This document shows, in pieces, positions 34,198 through 43,693 of a stretch of 64,000 bases of DNA; positions within the stretch are counted from its first letter, which is position 1; the number at the start of each line of letters is the position of its first letter. The stretch covers positions 62,001-126,000 of the forward strand of contig NZ_JYIW01000019.1 of the NCBI RefSeq assembly GCF_000956525.1, given 5' to 3'. This DNA is from Microbacterium oxydans. GTDB lineage: Bacteria; Actinomycetota; Actinomycetes; Actinomycetales; Microbacteriaceae. The position numbers were made by a program, and so were the translations under genes. The notes under the pieces are model-generated. The model made no database searches. It was not told the DNA's origin and saw nothing but the letters and a program-made list of their open reading frames with translations.

Positions 34198-36875
34198 GAT
34201 GCCTCCGGGGTTGGGGTCTGGGTGAGCGGTGCGCGATGGGCCGCGCCCGCTCGGAGTCGGATGCCGCGGCCGATGGTCCGGTCGCGGAGCTGCAGTTCGG
34301 CGAGGTCGAGCGTGCCACCGTCGAGATGCAGGGTGAGGGACTCGTCGTCGATCTCGACGCGCCCCCAGCCCGTGCCGGTCGTGAACAGGAACTTCTGGGT
34401 CGCTGAGCCCACACCCTGGGTCGCTGAGCCCACACCCTGGGTCGCTGAGCCCACACCCTGGGTCGCTGAGGTTGCCGAAGCGCTCGGCGCGAAGGACAGC
34501 ACCCGGCTCTGCGCGTCCCACTGCGCGCCGCTCGCACCGAGCAGCAGCGCCCAGGATGCGAGCGAGCGGGCGTAGTGGTTGCCGCATTCGATCTCGTTCC
34601 AGGGGCTGCGGTGCGTGCCGTCGTAGCGGGCGCGCAGCGCGGTCTCGACGCGGAGCGCGTCGTCGTGGCGGCCGGCGAACAGCAACGAGGCCGCGACCTG
34701 GTGCTCGATCCCCGTCCACACCTCGTCGGAGTAGACGAAGGGGATCGCCGGACGCCCGCCGCGCGGCCAGGACGCCAGCAGCAGCCCGCCCTCCTCGTTC
34801 AGGGCGTAGACGCGCTGCGTGCTCTCGTGCGCCGAGAGGTCGTCGCGGTGGTTGTGCGCCACGATCGCGGCGAGCGCCGAGTCGACGCGTTCCGCGGGAA
34901 GGATGTGGCCGAGGCCGTTGACGTAGGCGTGGAACTGACCGAGCAGCTGATCCGAGAGCACGCCGTCGCCGTACTGGTAGCGGTACGCATCGGCATCGTC
35001 GATCACCTGGCGGTAGTACTCGCCGTTCCAGAGCGTCTCGTCCATGGCGGCCGCGACGTGGTCGGCTCGAGCGGTCCAGTCCGCTGCGCGGGCGGGCTCG
35101 CCGAGGTGGGCGGCCATCCGAGCACCCGCACGGAGCGCGGCGAGGTACACGCCGTTCGCGAGCGGCTCCGCCCCGTGGAACTCGATGTCGTAGGTGTTGT
35201 GCATCTCGCCGTCGAGCAGGCCGTCGCCGTCGCGGTCCCACTCGCGGATCGCGTAGTCCAGCGTGCGGGATGCCGCGGGCCACAGTTCCCGAAGGAAGTC
35301 GTCGTCGCCGCTGAACCGCCACTCGCGGTGCAGTCGCAGCAGGGTGCCGAGTTGTCCGTCGACGGCGGGGCCCATGAACCAGGAGGGTCCGCCGAAGATG
35401 CGGTTCCCGCGGAACTTCTGGGCGCCGGAGTCGTCGGTCTCGAGCAGGTACTCTGCGCGACGCGCGCTGCGCTCCAGCGAGGGGAACAGCCAGGCGAGGG
35501 TCTGCGCGTAGGACCAGACGTGCGTGCAGGTGCCCTCGCACGAGCCGCCGTGGTCGAACGACCCCTCCCATGCTGCGAACACCGGCCCCTCCCCCAGCTC
35601 GGGGTTCGGCGACGCCAGCACGAAGCCTGTCGTGGAGCGGGCGGCGGCGATGTTGGCGCCGATCGCGTCGATCAGCACCGGGTCGAGGGTGCCGCCGTAG
35701 AGCGCCTCGACGAAGGCATCCGTCGTGGCCTCCAGCTGCGGCAGTCCGGCGTGCAGGTGTCTGGCCGCTGCCCAGGCGTCGGGCCAGAGGGTCGCGTAGT
35801 GGTTCTGCACGACTTCCCCGCCCTTCGACAAGCTCAGGGACCCATCGGGGGAGCCCAGGGACCCGTCCTGGATGATGTGCCCGTGCCAGCCGCGACGGCG
35901 GTTCGGGAAGCTCCACGCCAGCACGAACTCGAAGTCGCGGCTCTCACCGGGAGCGAGCGTGTGCACGATGCCGAGCGAGCCGGTGCGCAGCCGCGGGAGC
36001 TTGGCGAGCATCTCGGCCTCGGTGAGCGGTTCGCCCTTCGACGAGCTCGGCGCCCCGCTCTCGTCGAGCTCGGCGAACAGCCCGCGCGGGCGATCCTCCA
36101 GGGTGAGCCGCGGTTCGGCCGCCAGCAGCCCGTCGTCGGTCAGGTCGTTCCAGAACAGGCGAGCACCGTCGGGCCAGTAGCTCGTGACCCACTGCGGTTT
36201 CGCGGTGGTCGAGGCATCCGTCGTCGTCAGGCTGAGCGTGCCGTGACCGGGGTCGTCCGTCGGCAGATCGATGCCGAAGTCGAGTCCGCGCACATCGCCG
36301 TCGTCGCGCCAGCGAACGGTCTGGGTGGCTCGCATCCCCCACGGCGCATCCGGTCCCGGCGTGCCGCGTCCGGCGGTGTGCGAGACGCTGCCGACGACGG
36401 TCACGGCGACCGGCACGGCGCCTGGGTTCGTCACCCGGTACCTGAGCACGGCTGCCGGGATGCCGGATGCGTCGGCGTCGAGCGGCACGAGCGGCGTGAA
36501 GGCGTGCAGCGACACCTCGACCGGCAGCACCGAGTCGGTGAAGTCGACATCGACGACGGGGTACTCGCCGTGCAGTGTGGCGCCATCGAGTCGAGGGAGC
36601 CCTGCGAGCTGCTCGAAGGGGTAGCCGGCATCCGCATCGTGGCGGCCGGTGAGCCGGGCTTCCAGCACCCGGGTGACTGCGTCGCCGCCCTCTGGCGCTG
36701 CGTGGATCGCGAAGAAGGAGTGCGGGTTGCGTCGCCCCTTGTCCGGGAGGTTCTCGAACTCCCAGTCGCGCAGCTCGCCGCGGGCGCCGATCGATACGTT
36801 GCCCGTGCCGATGCCGCCGAGCGGGAAGGCGGTCACCTGCGAGGTGTGCGGGATGCCCCTGGCACGGCGCGTCAT
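34194..36875 (-). CDS. GH116 glycosidase, candidate exo-beta-D-arabinofuranosidase
   Basis: 893 residues, no signal peptide. N-terminal beta domain starts GIPHTSQVTAFPLGGIGTGN, the signature of GH116 (GBA2-like). The helical barrel carries CEGTCTHVWSYAQ (about 443) and HNTYDIEFHG (about 557), the latter holding the family acid/base Asp. Known GH116 activities are beta-glucosidase, glucosylceramidase and, in Microbacterium arabinogalactanolyticum, exo-beta-D-arabinofuranosidase. Operon with the isomerase and kinase makes the last most likely (inference). It contains two in-frame repeat-derived insertions: DGSLGSPDGSLSLSKGGE near residue 337 and a GSATQGV tandem near 802-827. Confidence 0.87.
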   Translation of the reverse strand: MTRRARGIPHTSQVTAFPLGGIGTGNVSIGARGELRDWEFENLPDKGRRNPHSFFAIHAAPEGGDAVTRVLEARLTGRHDADAGYPFEQLAGLPRLDGATLHGEYPVVDVDFTDSVLPVEVSLHAFTPLVPLDADASGIPAAVLRYRVTNPGAVPVAVTVVGSVSHTAGRGTPGPDAPWGMRATQTVRWRDDGDVRGLDFGIDLPTDDPGHGTLSLTTTDASTTAKPQWVTSYWPDGARLFWNDLTDDGLLAAEPRLTLEDRPRGLFAELDESGAPSSSKGEPLTEAEMLAKLPRLRTGSLGIVHTLAPGESRDFEFVLAWSFPNRRRGWHGHIIQDGSLGSPDGSLSLSKGGEVVQNHYATLWPDAWAAARHLHAGLPQLEATTDAFVEALYGGTLDPVLIDAIGANIAAARSTTGFVLASPNPELGEGPVFAAWEGSFDHGGSCEGTCTHVWSYAQTLAWLFPSLERSARRAEYLLETDDSGAQKFRGNRIFGGPSWFMGPAVDGQLGTLLRLHREWRFSGDDDFLRELWPAASRTLDYAIREWDRDGDGLLDGEMHNTYDIEFHGAEPLANGVYLAALRAGARMAAHLGEPARAADWTARADHVAAAMDETLWNGEYYRQVIDDADAYRYQYGDGVLSDQLLGQFHAYVNGLGHILPAERVDSALAAIVAHNHRDDLSAHESTQRVYALNEEGGLLLASWPRGGRPAIPFVYSDEVWTGIEHQVAASLLFAGRHDDALRVETALRARYDGTHRSPWNEIECGNHYARSLASWALLLGASGAQWDAQSRVLSFAPSASATSATQGVGSATQGVGSATQGVGSATQKFLFTTGTGWGRVEIDDESLTLHLDGGTLDLAELQLRDRTIGRGIRLRAGAAHRAPLTQTPTPEAS
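34395..34482. repeat. 21-bp tandem repeat, 3.6 copies, in the GH116 gene
   Basis: Three exact 21-bp units starting CTGGGTCGCTGAGCCCAC (34395, 34416, 34437) and a fourth partial unit continuing GTTGCCGAAGCG to 34482. Translated they give GSATQGV repeated. The last unit resembles the inverted dispersed repeat at 16774-16793, so the array looks like an expanded copy of that element. Confidence 0.9.
35821..35864. repeat. dispersed repeat inserted in frame in the GH116 gene
   Basis: CCCTTCGACAAGCTCAGGGA plus CCC (35821-35843) then a partial copy GAGCCCAGGGACCC (35851-35864), the same full-plus-partial layout as at 4624-4660. It encodes GSLGSPDGSLSLSKG between HIIQD and the conserved NHYATLWPDAW. 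Confidence 0.85.
36033..36050. repeat. degenerate dispersed repeat in the GH116 gene
   Basis: GCCCTTCGACGAGCTCGG matches the first 15 bases of the element with two changes and gives the low-complexity peptide PSSSKGE. It is probably an old copy; chance similarity cannot be excluded. Confidence 0.45.
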
Positions 36876-38365
36876 GCCGACACCCCGCGCTGCGTCGCCG
36901 CGAGCTCGTGCACGACGTCTTCGGATCGCTCGTACAGGCGCACGTAGCGGTCGAAGAGTGCGTCGTAGCGGGGGCGCAGCGACTCGTCCGGTCGGATGCG
37001 CTGCGCGATCGGGTTCCAGTCGGTGATCGATGGTGCGGCATCCGATGCGGCAGTCGCGGTCGCGGCCAGGAATGCGGCACCGTAGCTCGCGCCGATCGTC
37101 GTCTCCGGCACCTCCTGCACGAGTCCGGTGACGTCGGACACGACCTGCAGCCAGAGCTGCCCCTGGGTGCCGCCGCCCACCGCGACGATGCGACGGATGT
37201 CCGCCCCGGCGGCCCGCATGGTCTCGACGTTGTGCCTGACGCCGAGCGCCGTGGCCTCGAGCGCCGCGCGATACAGGTCGCCTCGCGTGTGCTCGAGGGT
37301 GAGGCCGGCGATCACACCGCGGGCATCGGGATCCTGGATCGGGGTCCGCTCCCCGGCGAAGTACGGGAGCATGAGCAGCCCGTTGGCGCCGGGCCCCGAC
37401 TCTGCGGCTTCGGCGAGCAGCTGCGGGTAGTCCGCGCCGGTCAGCCCCTTCAACCAGGCGGTGAGCGCACCGGAGGTCGAGAGGCCGCCCGCGAGGTTGC
37501 GGGTGCCGGCGAACGCGCCGGCGGTCGTCCACATCGACGGGGTGCGCAGCGTCTCGTCGCCGGTCGTCACCAGGAACATGGTCGTGCCGTACATCAGCAT
37601 CAGGTCGCCGACCTCGTGCGCCCCGACGCTGACGGCCTCGGTCCAGGCGTCGATCGTGCCGGTGATGACAGGGGTCCCGATGGGGATGCCGGTGGCGGAT
37701 GCCGCCTCCGCCGTCACGCGTCCGGCGATGTCGCCGGCCCAGGCGAGCGGCGGTTGCTCGATGCGCTCGGCGTACCGCGTCCACCACGGCTCGTGCCAGC
37801 GCTCCTGCTCGATGTCGTAGAGCGGCGAGACCTGGCTGGCCGACTGGTGGTCGAGCACGTAGGCGCCGGTGAGCTTGCGGGCGAGCCAGGAGGCGGGCAT
37901 GAACAGGCGGCGGGCGCGCGCCCAGGTATCCGGCTCCTCTTCGGCGATCCACGCGATCTTCGGGCCGCCAGCCTGCGAGGTGAGGGTCGAGCCGCCGACG
38001 CGGGTGATCTCGTCGATACCGAGCTCTTCGGTGATGCGCTGGATCTGGGCCGTCGAGCGGGTGTCGACGCCGTAGAGGATGGCCGGCCGCACGGGCTCGT
38101 CGCGCTCGTCCGCGAGCACGACGCACGGGCCCATGCCGCTGACTCCGACGCCGACGACCTCGGCGTCAGGCACTGCCGCGAGAAGCTCTCGTGCGATGTC
38201 GATGAACTCGTCCCACCAGATCCGGGCGTCCATCTCGACCCAGCCGCTGTGCGGACGATCAACGTCGTGCGCCCTGGTCGCGGAGTGCAGGATCGCGCCG
38301 TCGACATCGACCAGCACACCCTTGCTGCTGGATGTGCCGATATCCACCCCGAGGGTGCAGCGCAT
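36872..38365 (-). CDS. FGGY-family sugar kinase, candidate D-ribulokinase
   Basis: 497 residues; AAGGAGG precedes the ATG. Actin-like ATPase motifs of the FGGY family: DIGTSSSKGVLVD (phosphate 1), GTTMFLVTTGD (phosphate 2) and VAVGGGTQGQLWLQVVSD (adenosine). GWVEMDARIWWDE and the DHQSASQVSPLYD loop resemble xylulo/ribulokinases. First gene of the operon with GH116 and the isomerase. If the isomerase makes D-ribulose, this kinase would give D-ribulose 5-phosphate, entering the pentose phosphate pathway. Xylulokinase or fuculokinase activity remains possible from sequence alone. A GAAATCGATTTC operator lies in its promoter. Confidence 0.88.
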   Translation of the reverse strand: MRCTLGVDIGTSSSKGVLVDVDGAILHSATRAHDVDRPHSGWVEMDARIWWDEFIDIARELLAAVPDAEVVGVGVSGMGPCVVLADERDEPVRPAILYGVDTRSTAQIQRITEELGIDEITRVGGSTLTSQAGGPKIAWIAEEEPDTWARARRLFMPASWLARKLTGAYVLDHQSASQVSPLYDIEQERWHEPWWTRYAERIEQPPLAWAGDIAGRVTAEAASATGIPIGTPVITGTIDAWTEAVSVGAHEVGDLMLMYGTTMFLVTTGDETLRTPSMWTTAGAFAGTRNLAGGLSTSGALTAWLKGLTGADYPQLLAEAAESGPGANGLLMLPYFAGERTPIQDPDARGVIAGLTLEHTRGDLYRAALEATALGVRHNVETMRAAGADIRRIVAVGGGTQGQLWLQVVSDVTGLVQEVPETTIGASYGAAFLAATATAASDAAPSITDWNPIAQRIRPDESLRPRYDALFDRYVRLYERSEDVVHELAATQRGVSA

Positions 38366-38411
38366 GGTGTCCTCCTTGAAACCCGAGCCACAGAATCTGA
38401 AACCTGTCGTC

Positions 38412-38441
38412 ACTGTACGCGAAATCGATTTCATGACGCAA
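38412..38441 (-). promoter_or_regulatory. Promoter with operator 1 of the GAAATCGATTTC regulon
   Basis: On the minus strand: -35 TTGCGT, an 18-bp spacer containing GAAATCGATTTC (38421-38432), and -10 TACAGT (complement of 38412-38417). The operator fills the spacer, so a bound LacI protein would exclude RNA polymerase. Drives the kinase-GH116-isomerase operon. Confidence 0.88.
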
Positions 38442-38517
38442 GCGGCAGTGCCGTGCGTTGCATGAACACAGGCCGCGAATGCGGCGGCGAGGCGAGCGAG
38501 GCCTGCCGGAGGACGGC

Positions 38518-39501
38518 TCAGGCCCGCGGGCTCGCCGGCTGCACCTCGTTGCGCAGCACGACGGTGCGAGCCGGCTGATCGTCTCCGGCGATGCGCTCCA
38601 GCAGCATCCGAGCCGCGGTAACTCCCATGTGCCGAGCCGGCAGCCGCACGACGGTGACCGCGGTGGGCGACAGCGTCGTGAAGGGCAGCGAGCCGATCAC
38701 GGCGACGCCGACCTCGGGAGGCGTGAGCCCGTGCTCGGTCAGCACCTGGATCGCGCCGACGCCGATGAGGTTGTTTCCGGCGACCACCGCATCCGGGGGT
38801 TCCGGCAGCGCCAGCAGCTCCTCCATCGCGGCGCGGCCGCCGTCGACGCGGAAGGTCGCGAAGCGCGCCAGCTCGACGAGGTCGAGGTCGGGGTGCGCCG
38901 CGGAGAGCGCAGCCCGCCACCCGGCCGCACGCTCTGCCGCGGTATCGATGTGCTCCGGCCCACCGATGTAGGCGATACGGCGGTATCCCGCGTTGATCAG
39001 GTCGTTCGTCGCCGAGGTGCCGGCAGCGCGGTTGGCCATGACGACGCCGTCGATGTCGTAGGTCGTGCCGCGGTCGACTGCGACGACCGGTCGACCGGTC
39101 GCGAGGATGCTGCCGAGATCCGACTGCTCATCGGCCGTCGCGATGATGATGCCTGACATGTGCTCGGCGATCGCGATCCGCAGATACGTCGCCTCCTTCT
39201 CGAGCTGCGCATCCGTGTTGCACAGCACGACCGAGTACCCGGCCTCCGATGCGACATCCTCGACGCCGCGGGCCATCTCGGTGAAGTACGGATTCTCGAT
39301 GTCGGGGATGACGAGCGCGATGACCTCAGAGCTCTGACGGCGCAGGGTGCGGGCGGTGCGGTTCGGCGTGAAACTGAGCTTCTCCGCCGCGAGCCGCACG
39401 GCTGCGACCTTCTCCTCCGACACGCTCGTGCCGTTGAAGACGCGGGAGACCGTCGCCGGAGACACGCCGGCGAGCTCCGCGACGTCGTAGATCGTAGCCA
39501 T
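38518..39501 (-). CDS. LacI-family regulator of the D-arabinan island
   Basis: 327 residues. Head ATIYDVAELAGVSPATVSRVFNG; hinge NRTARTLRRQSSEVIALVIPDIENPY; effector core with VAGNNLIGVGAIQVLTEHG and late QPA(R)TVVLRNEVQ. The Ser-Arg-Val recognition helix is the type that binds AT-rich palindromes with central CG such as GAAATCGATTTC. Five such sites lie within 15 kb, one in its own divergent gap with the GH172 gene and one upstream of the adjacent kinase operon, so it is the natural regulator. The inducer is probably D-arabinose, D-ribulose or a D-arabino-oligosaccharide (inference). Confidence 0.9.
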   Translation of the reverse strand: MATIYDVAELAGVSPATVSRVFNGTSVSEEKVAAVRLAAEKLSFTPNRTARTLRRQSSEVIALVIPDIENPYFTEMARGVEDVASEAGYSVVLCNTDAQLEKEATYLRIAIAEHMSGIIIATADEQSDLGSILATGRPVVAVDRGTTYDIDGVVMANRAAGTSATNDLINAGYRRIAYIGGPEHIDTAAERAAGWRAALSAAHPDLDLVELARFATFRVDGGRAAMEELLALPEPPDAVVAGNNLIGVGAIQVLTEHGLTPPEVGVAVIGSLPFTTLSPTAVTVVRLPARHMGVTAARMLLERIAGDDQPARTVVLRNEVQPASPRA

Positions 39502-39581
39502 ACACCCTCACTGCCTCTCCGGCCTGACCGGAGGTGAAGCAACAGTATCGCGCACGCATCCGATGTCTAGAGATCTGATGT

Positions 39582-39596
39582 GAAATCGATTACATT
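39582..39596 (+). promoter_or_regulatory. Operator 2 overlapping the GH172 gene -10
   Basis: GAAATCGATTAC (39582-39593) differs from the other four sites only in its penultimate base, and that change creates -10 TACATT (39591-39596), which ends seven bases before the GH172 ATG. The mismatch is therefore explained by the overlap. Also lies 80 bases from the divergent LacI start, so may give autoregulation. Confidence 0.85.
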
Positions 39597-39603
39597 GGCG
39601 CCC

Positions 39604-40737
<1,134 letters not shown>

Positions 40738-40765
40738 CCAGCTGATCGCCCGATACTCTGCAGGG

Positions 40766-41608
40766 ATGCAACGCAGATTCCGGCAGGTCGACGTGTTCGG
40801 CGAGACCCCCGGCACCGGGAATCCGGTCGCCGTGGTGCTCGATGCAGAGGGCCTCGGCGACGACGACCTGCGCCGGTTCTCGGCCTGGACCAACCTCTCC
40901 GAATGCACCTTCGTGCTGCCCCCGACCGATCCTTCGGCGGACTACCGAGTGCGCATCTTCAGCCTGCACACCGAGCTTCCGTTCGCCGGGCATCCCACAC
41001 TGGGAACCGCCAGGGCATGGCTCGATGCCGGCGGCGTCCCCTCGGCCCCCGACATCGTGGTGCAGCAGTGCGAGGCGGGCCTGATCCCGGTGCGAGTCGA
41101 CGGCGATCGCCTCGCCTTCGCCTCACCGCCGCGGATCCGCTCCGGTGCAGTCGCACCCGAGCTCATCAGGACGCTGACCGAGATCCTCGGCATCGGTCAT
41201 GAGACGGTGCTGGCGGCCGAGTGGCTCGACAACGGGCCCGGATGGGTGGGGCTGCTGCTCGACGGCGCTGACACGGTGCTCGGCATCCGCCCTGATGCAT
41301 CAGCCCATCCCGGTCGGTGGGACATCGGTGTGATCGGCGCTCAGGAACCCGGCTCGGAGACCGCCTTCGAACTGCGCGCCTTCTTCACGGACGGCGACGA
41401 ACCGCTCAGGGAGGACCCGGTGACCGGCAGCCTGAACGCCGCGGCTGCGGAGTGGCTGATCGCGACGGGCCGCGCACACCCGCCGTATCTCACGGCTCAG
41501 GGCACGGCGATCGGACGCCGCGGCCGGGTGCTGATCGCCCACGATGCCGACCGGGTGTGGGTCGGCGGCCGCGCCGATGTGATCCTCTCCGGCCACGCCG
41601 AGCTCTGA
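40766..41608 (+). CDS. PhzF-family isomerase-like protein
   Basis: 280 residues. The two-fold diaminopimelate-epimerase-like fold shows RRFRQVDVFGETPGTGNPVAVV, the catalytic Glu in LSECTFVLPP, HTELPFAGHPTLGTA and DPVTGSLNAAAAEWL. PhzF proteins isomerise or epimerise small molecules; outside phenazine synthesis most have unknown substrates. TACTCT (40754-40759) ends six bases before the ATG (leaderless). No GAAATCGATTTC site, so probably unrelated to the surrounding island. Its stop lies in a 14-bp tandem repeat. Confidence 0.9.
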   Translation: MQRRFRQVDVFGETPGTGNPVAVVLDAEGLGDDDLRRFSAWTNLSECTFVLPPTDPSADYRVRIFSLHTELPFAGHPTLGTARAWLDAGGVPSAPDIVVQQCEAGLIPVRVDGDRLAFASPPRIRSGAVAPELIRTLTEILGIGHETVLAAEWLDNGPGWVGLLLDGADTVLGIRPDASAHPGRWDIGVIGAQEPGSETAFELRAFFTDGDEPLREDPVTGSLNAAAAEWLIATGRAHPPYLTAQGTAIGRRGRVLIAHDADRVWVGGRADVILSGHAEL

Positions 41609-41662
41609 CCGCCGCACTCTGACCGTCGCACTGTGACCGCCGCAGAGGGCGACGCTGCGGTC
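41603..41662. repeat. three 14-bp tandem repeats plus hairpin after the PhzF gene
   Basis: CTSTGACCGYCGCA is repeated three times head to tail (41603-41644); the first copy contains the PhzF stop codon. The last copy is the left arm of a hairpin, GACCGCCGCAG (41635-41645) with CTGCGGTC (41655-41662), between convergent genes, so it may be a terminator. Confidence 0.7.
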
Positions 41663-41667
41663 GGGTC

Positions 41668-42768
41668 TCAGACCAATCCCTGCACCCGGAACTGCTCGGA
41701 GTGGTAGACGCTGTTGTCGCTCGTCTTCCATTGGCTGACGCTGAGGTGCAGATCAGACAGCGTCGATCCGGGGATGATGTAGCCGCCGTACAGCTGTGCG
41801 ACGTGCGAGGCATCCTCCGTGTTCCACTCCGTGCCGGTGAGCAGCGTGGTCTTGGTCGCGGTGTAGAGGTTGTCGGTCGGCGTATTCAGCACCATCGCGT
41901 CGATCCGGTACCCCGGGCCGTTGAACCACGTGAGGATCCACTTGCCGCCGAGCGGCCGCAGGCACATCTCGCCGAAGCCGCCTGACAGCACCTCCGTGAC
42001 CGGTTTGCCCCAGCCCCATGAGCCGTTCGCGAAGCCCCACGGCTGATACGCCGAGAGCGTGGTCATGCTGTTCGACGGCACGCGGTAGAGCACGATGCCC
42101 TTGTCGCGCTGGAAGCCGGTGCCGTAGATGTACACGTAGCCGTCGTTGCCGAGCCCCCACGTGATGCACTGGAACTTCCCCCCTGCCATGTCGGCCGGGA
42201 ACTGCAGTCCGGTGTGCTGCCAGGTGGCGCCGTTGTCGTCGGACTTCCACAGCTCCGTCCAGCGGACGACCCCGAACTGCGGTCCGTTCACGATCGCATG
42301 CAGGTACATGCGCGATCCGATCGTGATCACGTCGGACGGGATCACGGTGGTGAAGTACGCGTCGTGCGGGTAGTACCAGAGCTGCGGCGCCGTGCCCTGC
42401 GTGTTCGCGCCCGCCCCGGCGCATCCGTTGAACGTGACGCCGGCATTGAGGTTCGTGGTCGACGAGTACAGTGCGACCGGCGAGCGCCAGTTCGTGCCGC
42501 CCACCCCGTCGGCCCAGGTGTCGCCGAACATGAACAGCATCCGCCCATCCGGGGTGCGCACCGGGATGCCGAGGTCGGTCGCACCGACCCCGTACTGCAC
42601 CGGACTCTGCGTGCCGGCGAGCACCTTGATGCGCGACACCGTGAGTCCTGCCGCGCTGGCGGGTGCCGGGACCGCGGTCGAGGCGAGGAACGCCGCTCCC
42701 ACCGCCACTGCTCCCTGCAGCACTCCCCTGCGACTGATCCGTGGTCCGTGCGTGTTGTCGGTCTCCAT
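41668..42768 (-). CDS. DUF4185/GH183 protein, candidate endo-D-arabinanase, Tat-secreted
   Basis: 366 residues from ATG 42768 (GGAGAGG upstream). The N-terminus ISRRGVLQGAVAVGAAFLA is a twin-arginine signal ending near PAPASA-A (about residue 39). The catalytic domain is a five-bladed-propeller-like DUF4185 with GATDLGIPV (Asp65) and FMFGDTW (Asp83), the conserved Asp pair expected to be catalytic, then LYSSTTNLNAGVTF, KSDDNGATWQHTG and WNTEDASHVAQLYGGYI. GH183 enzymes cut inside D-arabinan of mycobacterial cell walls. Last gene of the leftward operon with an importer (SBP, two permeases). Confidence 0.85.
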   Translation of the reverse strand: METDNTHGPRISRRGVLQGAVAVGAAFLASTAVPAPASAAGLTVSRIKVLAGTQSPVQYGVGATDLGIPVRTPDGRMLFMFGDTWADGVGGTNWRSPVALYSSTTNLNAGVTFNGCAGAGANTQGTAPQLWYYPHDAYFTTVIPSDVITIGSRMYLHAIVNGPQFGVVRWTELWKSDDNGATWQHTGLQFPADMAGGKFQCITWGLGNDGYVYIYGTGFQRDKGIVLYRVPSNSMTTLSAYQPWGFANGSWGWGKPVTEVLSGGFGEMCLRPLGGKWILTWFNGPGYRIDAMVLNTPTDNLYTATKTTLLTGTEWNTEDASHVAQLYGGYIIPGSTLSDLHLSVSQWKTSDNSVYHSEQFRVQGLV

Positions 42769-42798
42769 CGACCTCTCCTCTCGGTCCTGCAACTGGTG

Positions 42799-43692
42799 TT
42801 ACTTCAGACCCGCCATCTTGATGTTGCCGATGATCTGCCGCTGGAAGATCAGGAACAGGATGATCACGGGCGCCGCCGCGAGCACGGATCCCGCCATCAG
42901 CAGCCCGAGCTCGGTGCTGCGCTCGGAGCGGAACGTGGCCAGATACTGCTGGAGCACGAACTTGTCCGGCGAGGTGATCGTGAGGATCGGCCAGACGTAC
43001 GAGTTCCAGTAGGCGAGGAACGCCGTGATCCCCATGACGACGAACGGCGGCTTCGACAGCGGCAGGAAGATGCGCACGAAGATGCCGAATCTGCCGCATC
43101 CGTCGAGCATCGCCGCCTCCTCGAGGCTCTTCGGGATGTTCAGGTAGAACTGGCGGATGAAGAACACCATGCCGGCGCTCGCGAGCCCCGGGATCACGAG
43201 CACGCTCAGGGTGTCGAGCATCGAGAGTCGCGTGACGACGATGAAGCTGGTGAGCAGGATCGTCATCCCCGGGATGAACATCGTGGTGATCACGATCCCC
43301 CAGATCAGCCCTTTGAAGCGGAAGTCGAGGCGAGCGAATGCGTATGCGGCGAGCGAGTTGACCGCGAGACTTCCCACGGTGAACAGCACGGCACCGAAGA
43401 ACGTCCACAGCAGCGTCCGCAGGAAGGTGGGGTCGGCCAGGATCTGGGTATAGTTCTGCCAGAGCCAGACCTCGGGGAAGAACTGGAACGGCGTCTCGAC
43501 GACTTCCGTCTTCGACTTGAACCCGGCGATGATCATCCAGGCGAGCGGGAACAGCGATGCGATGACGAACATCGCCCCGACGATCACCTTGCCGAGGACG
43601 ATCAGCCAGCCTCCCGCGCTGCGAGGCGTGCGGGTCGAGCGCGGCTCCTTGCCGGCGAGCACGATACGGGTGGTCTCCTGCATGACGGCCAT
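42799..43692 (-). CDS. Sugar ABC importer permease, MalG-like (island importer 1)
   Basis: 297 residues, six membrane segments after a basic N-terminal tail. The EAA loop that docks the ATPase is EEAAMLDGCGRFGIFVRIFLP (read in parts, about residue 195). One base separates it from the preceding MalF-like gene. No ATPase gene is present in the operon, so a shared MsiK-type ATPase encoded elsewhere must energise it. Likely imports D-arabino-oligosaccharides. Confidence 0.92.
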   Translation of the reverse strand: MAVMQETTRIVLAGKEPRSTRTPRSAGGWLIVLGKVIVGAMFVIASLFPLAWMIIAGFKSKTEVVETPFQFFPEVWLWQNYTQILADPTFLRTLLWTFFGAVLFTVGSLAVNSLAAYAFARLDFRFKGLIWGIVITTMFIPGMTILLTSFIVVTRLSMLDTLSVLVIPGLASAGMVFFIRQFYLNIPKSLEEAAMLDGCGRFGIFVRIFLPLSKPPFVVMGITAFLAYWNSYVWPILTITSPDKFVLQQYLATFRSERSTELGLLMAGSVLAAAPVIILFLIFQRQIIGNIKMAGLK

Positions 43693-43693
43693 C

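Noticed and set aside
34395-34482. CRISPR or phase-variation array
   Set aside because: Unit length is 21 bp, a multiple of three, so copy changes do not shift the frame, and there are no spacers.
32680-36947. Long plus-strand frames over the isomerase and GH116 genes
   Set aside because: Antisense shadows of an operon with clear domains and start sites.
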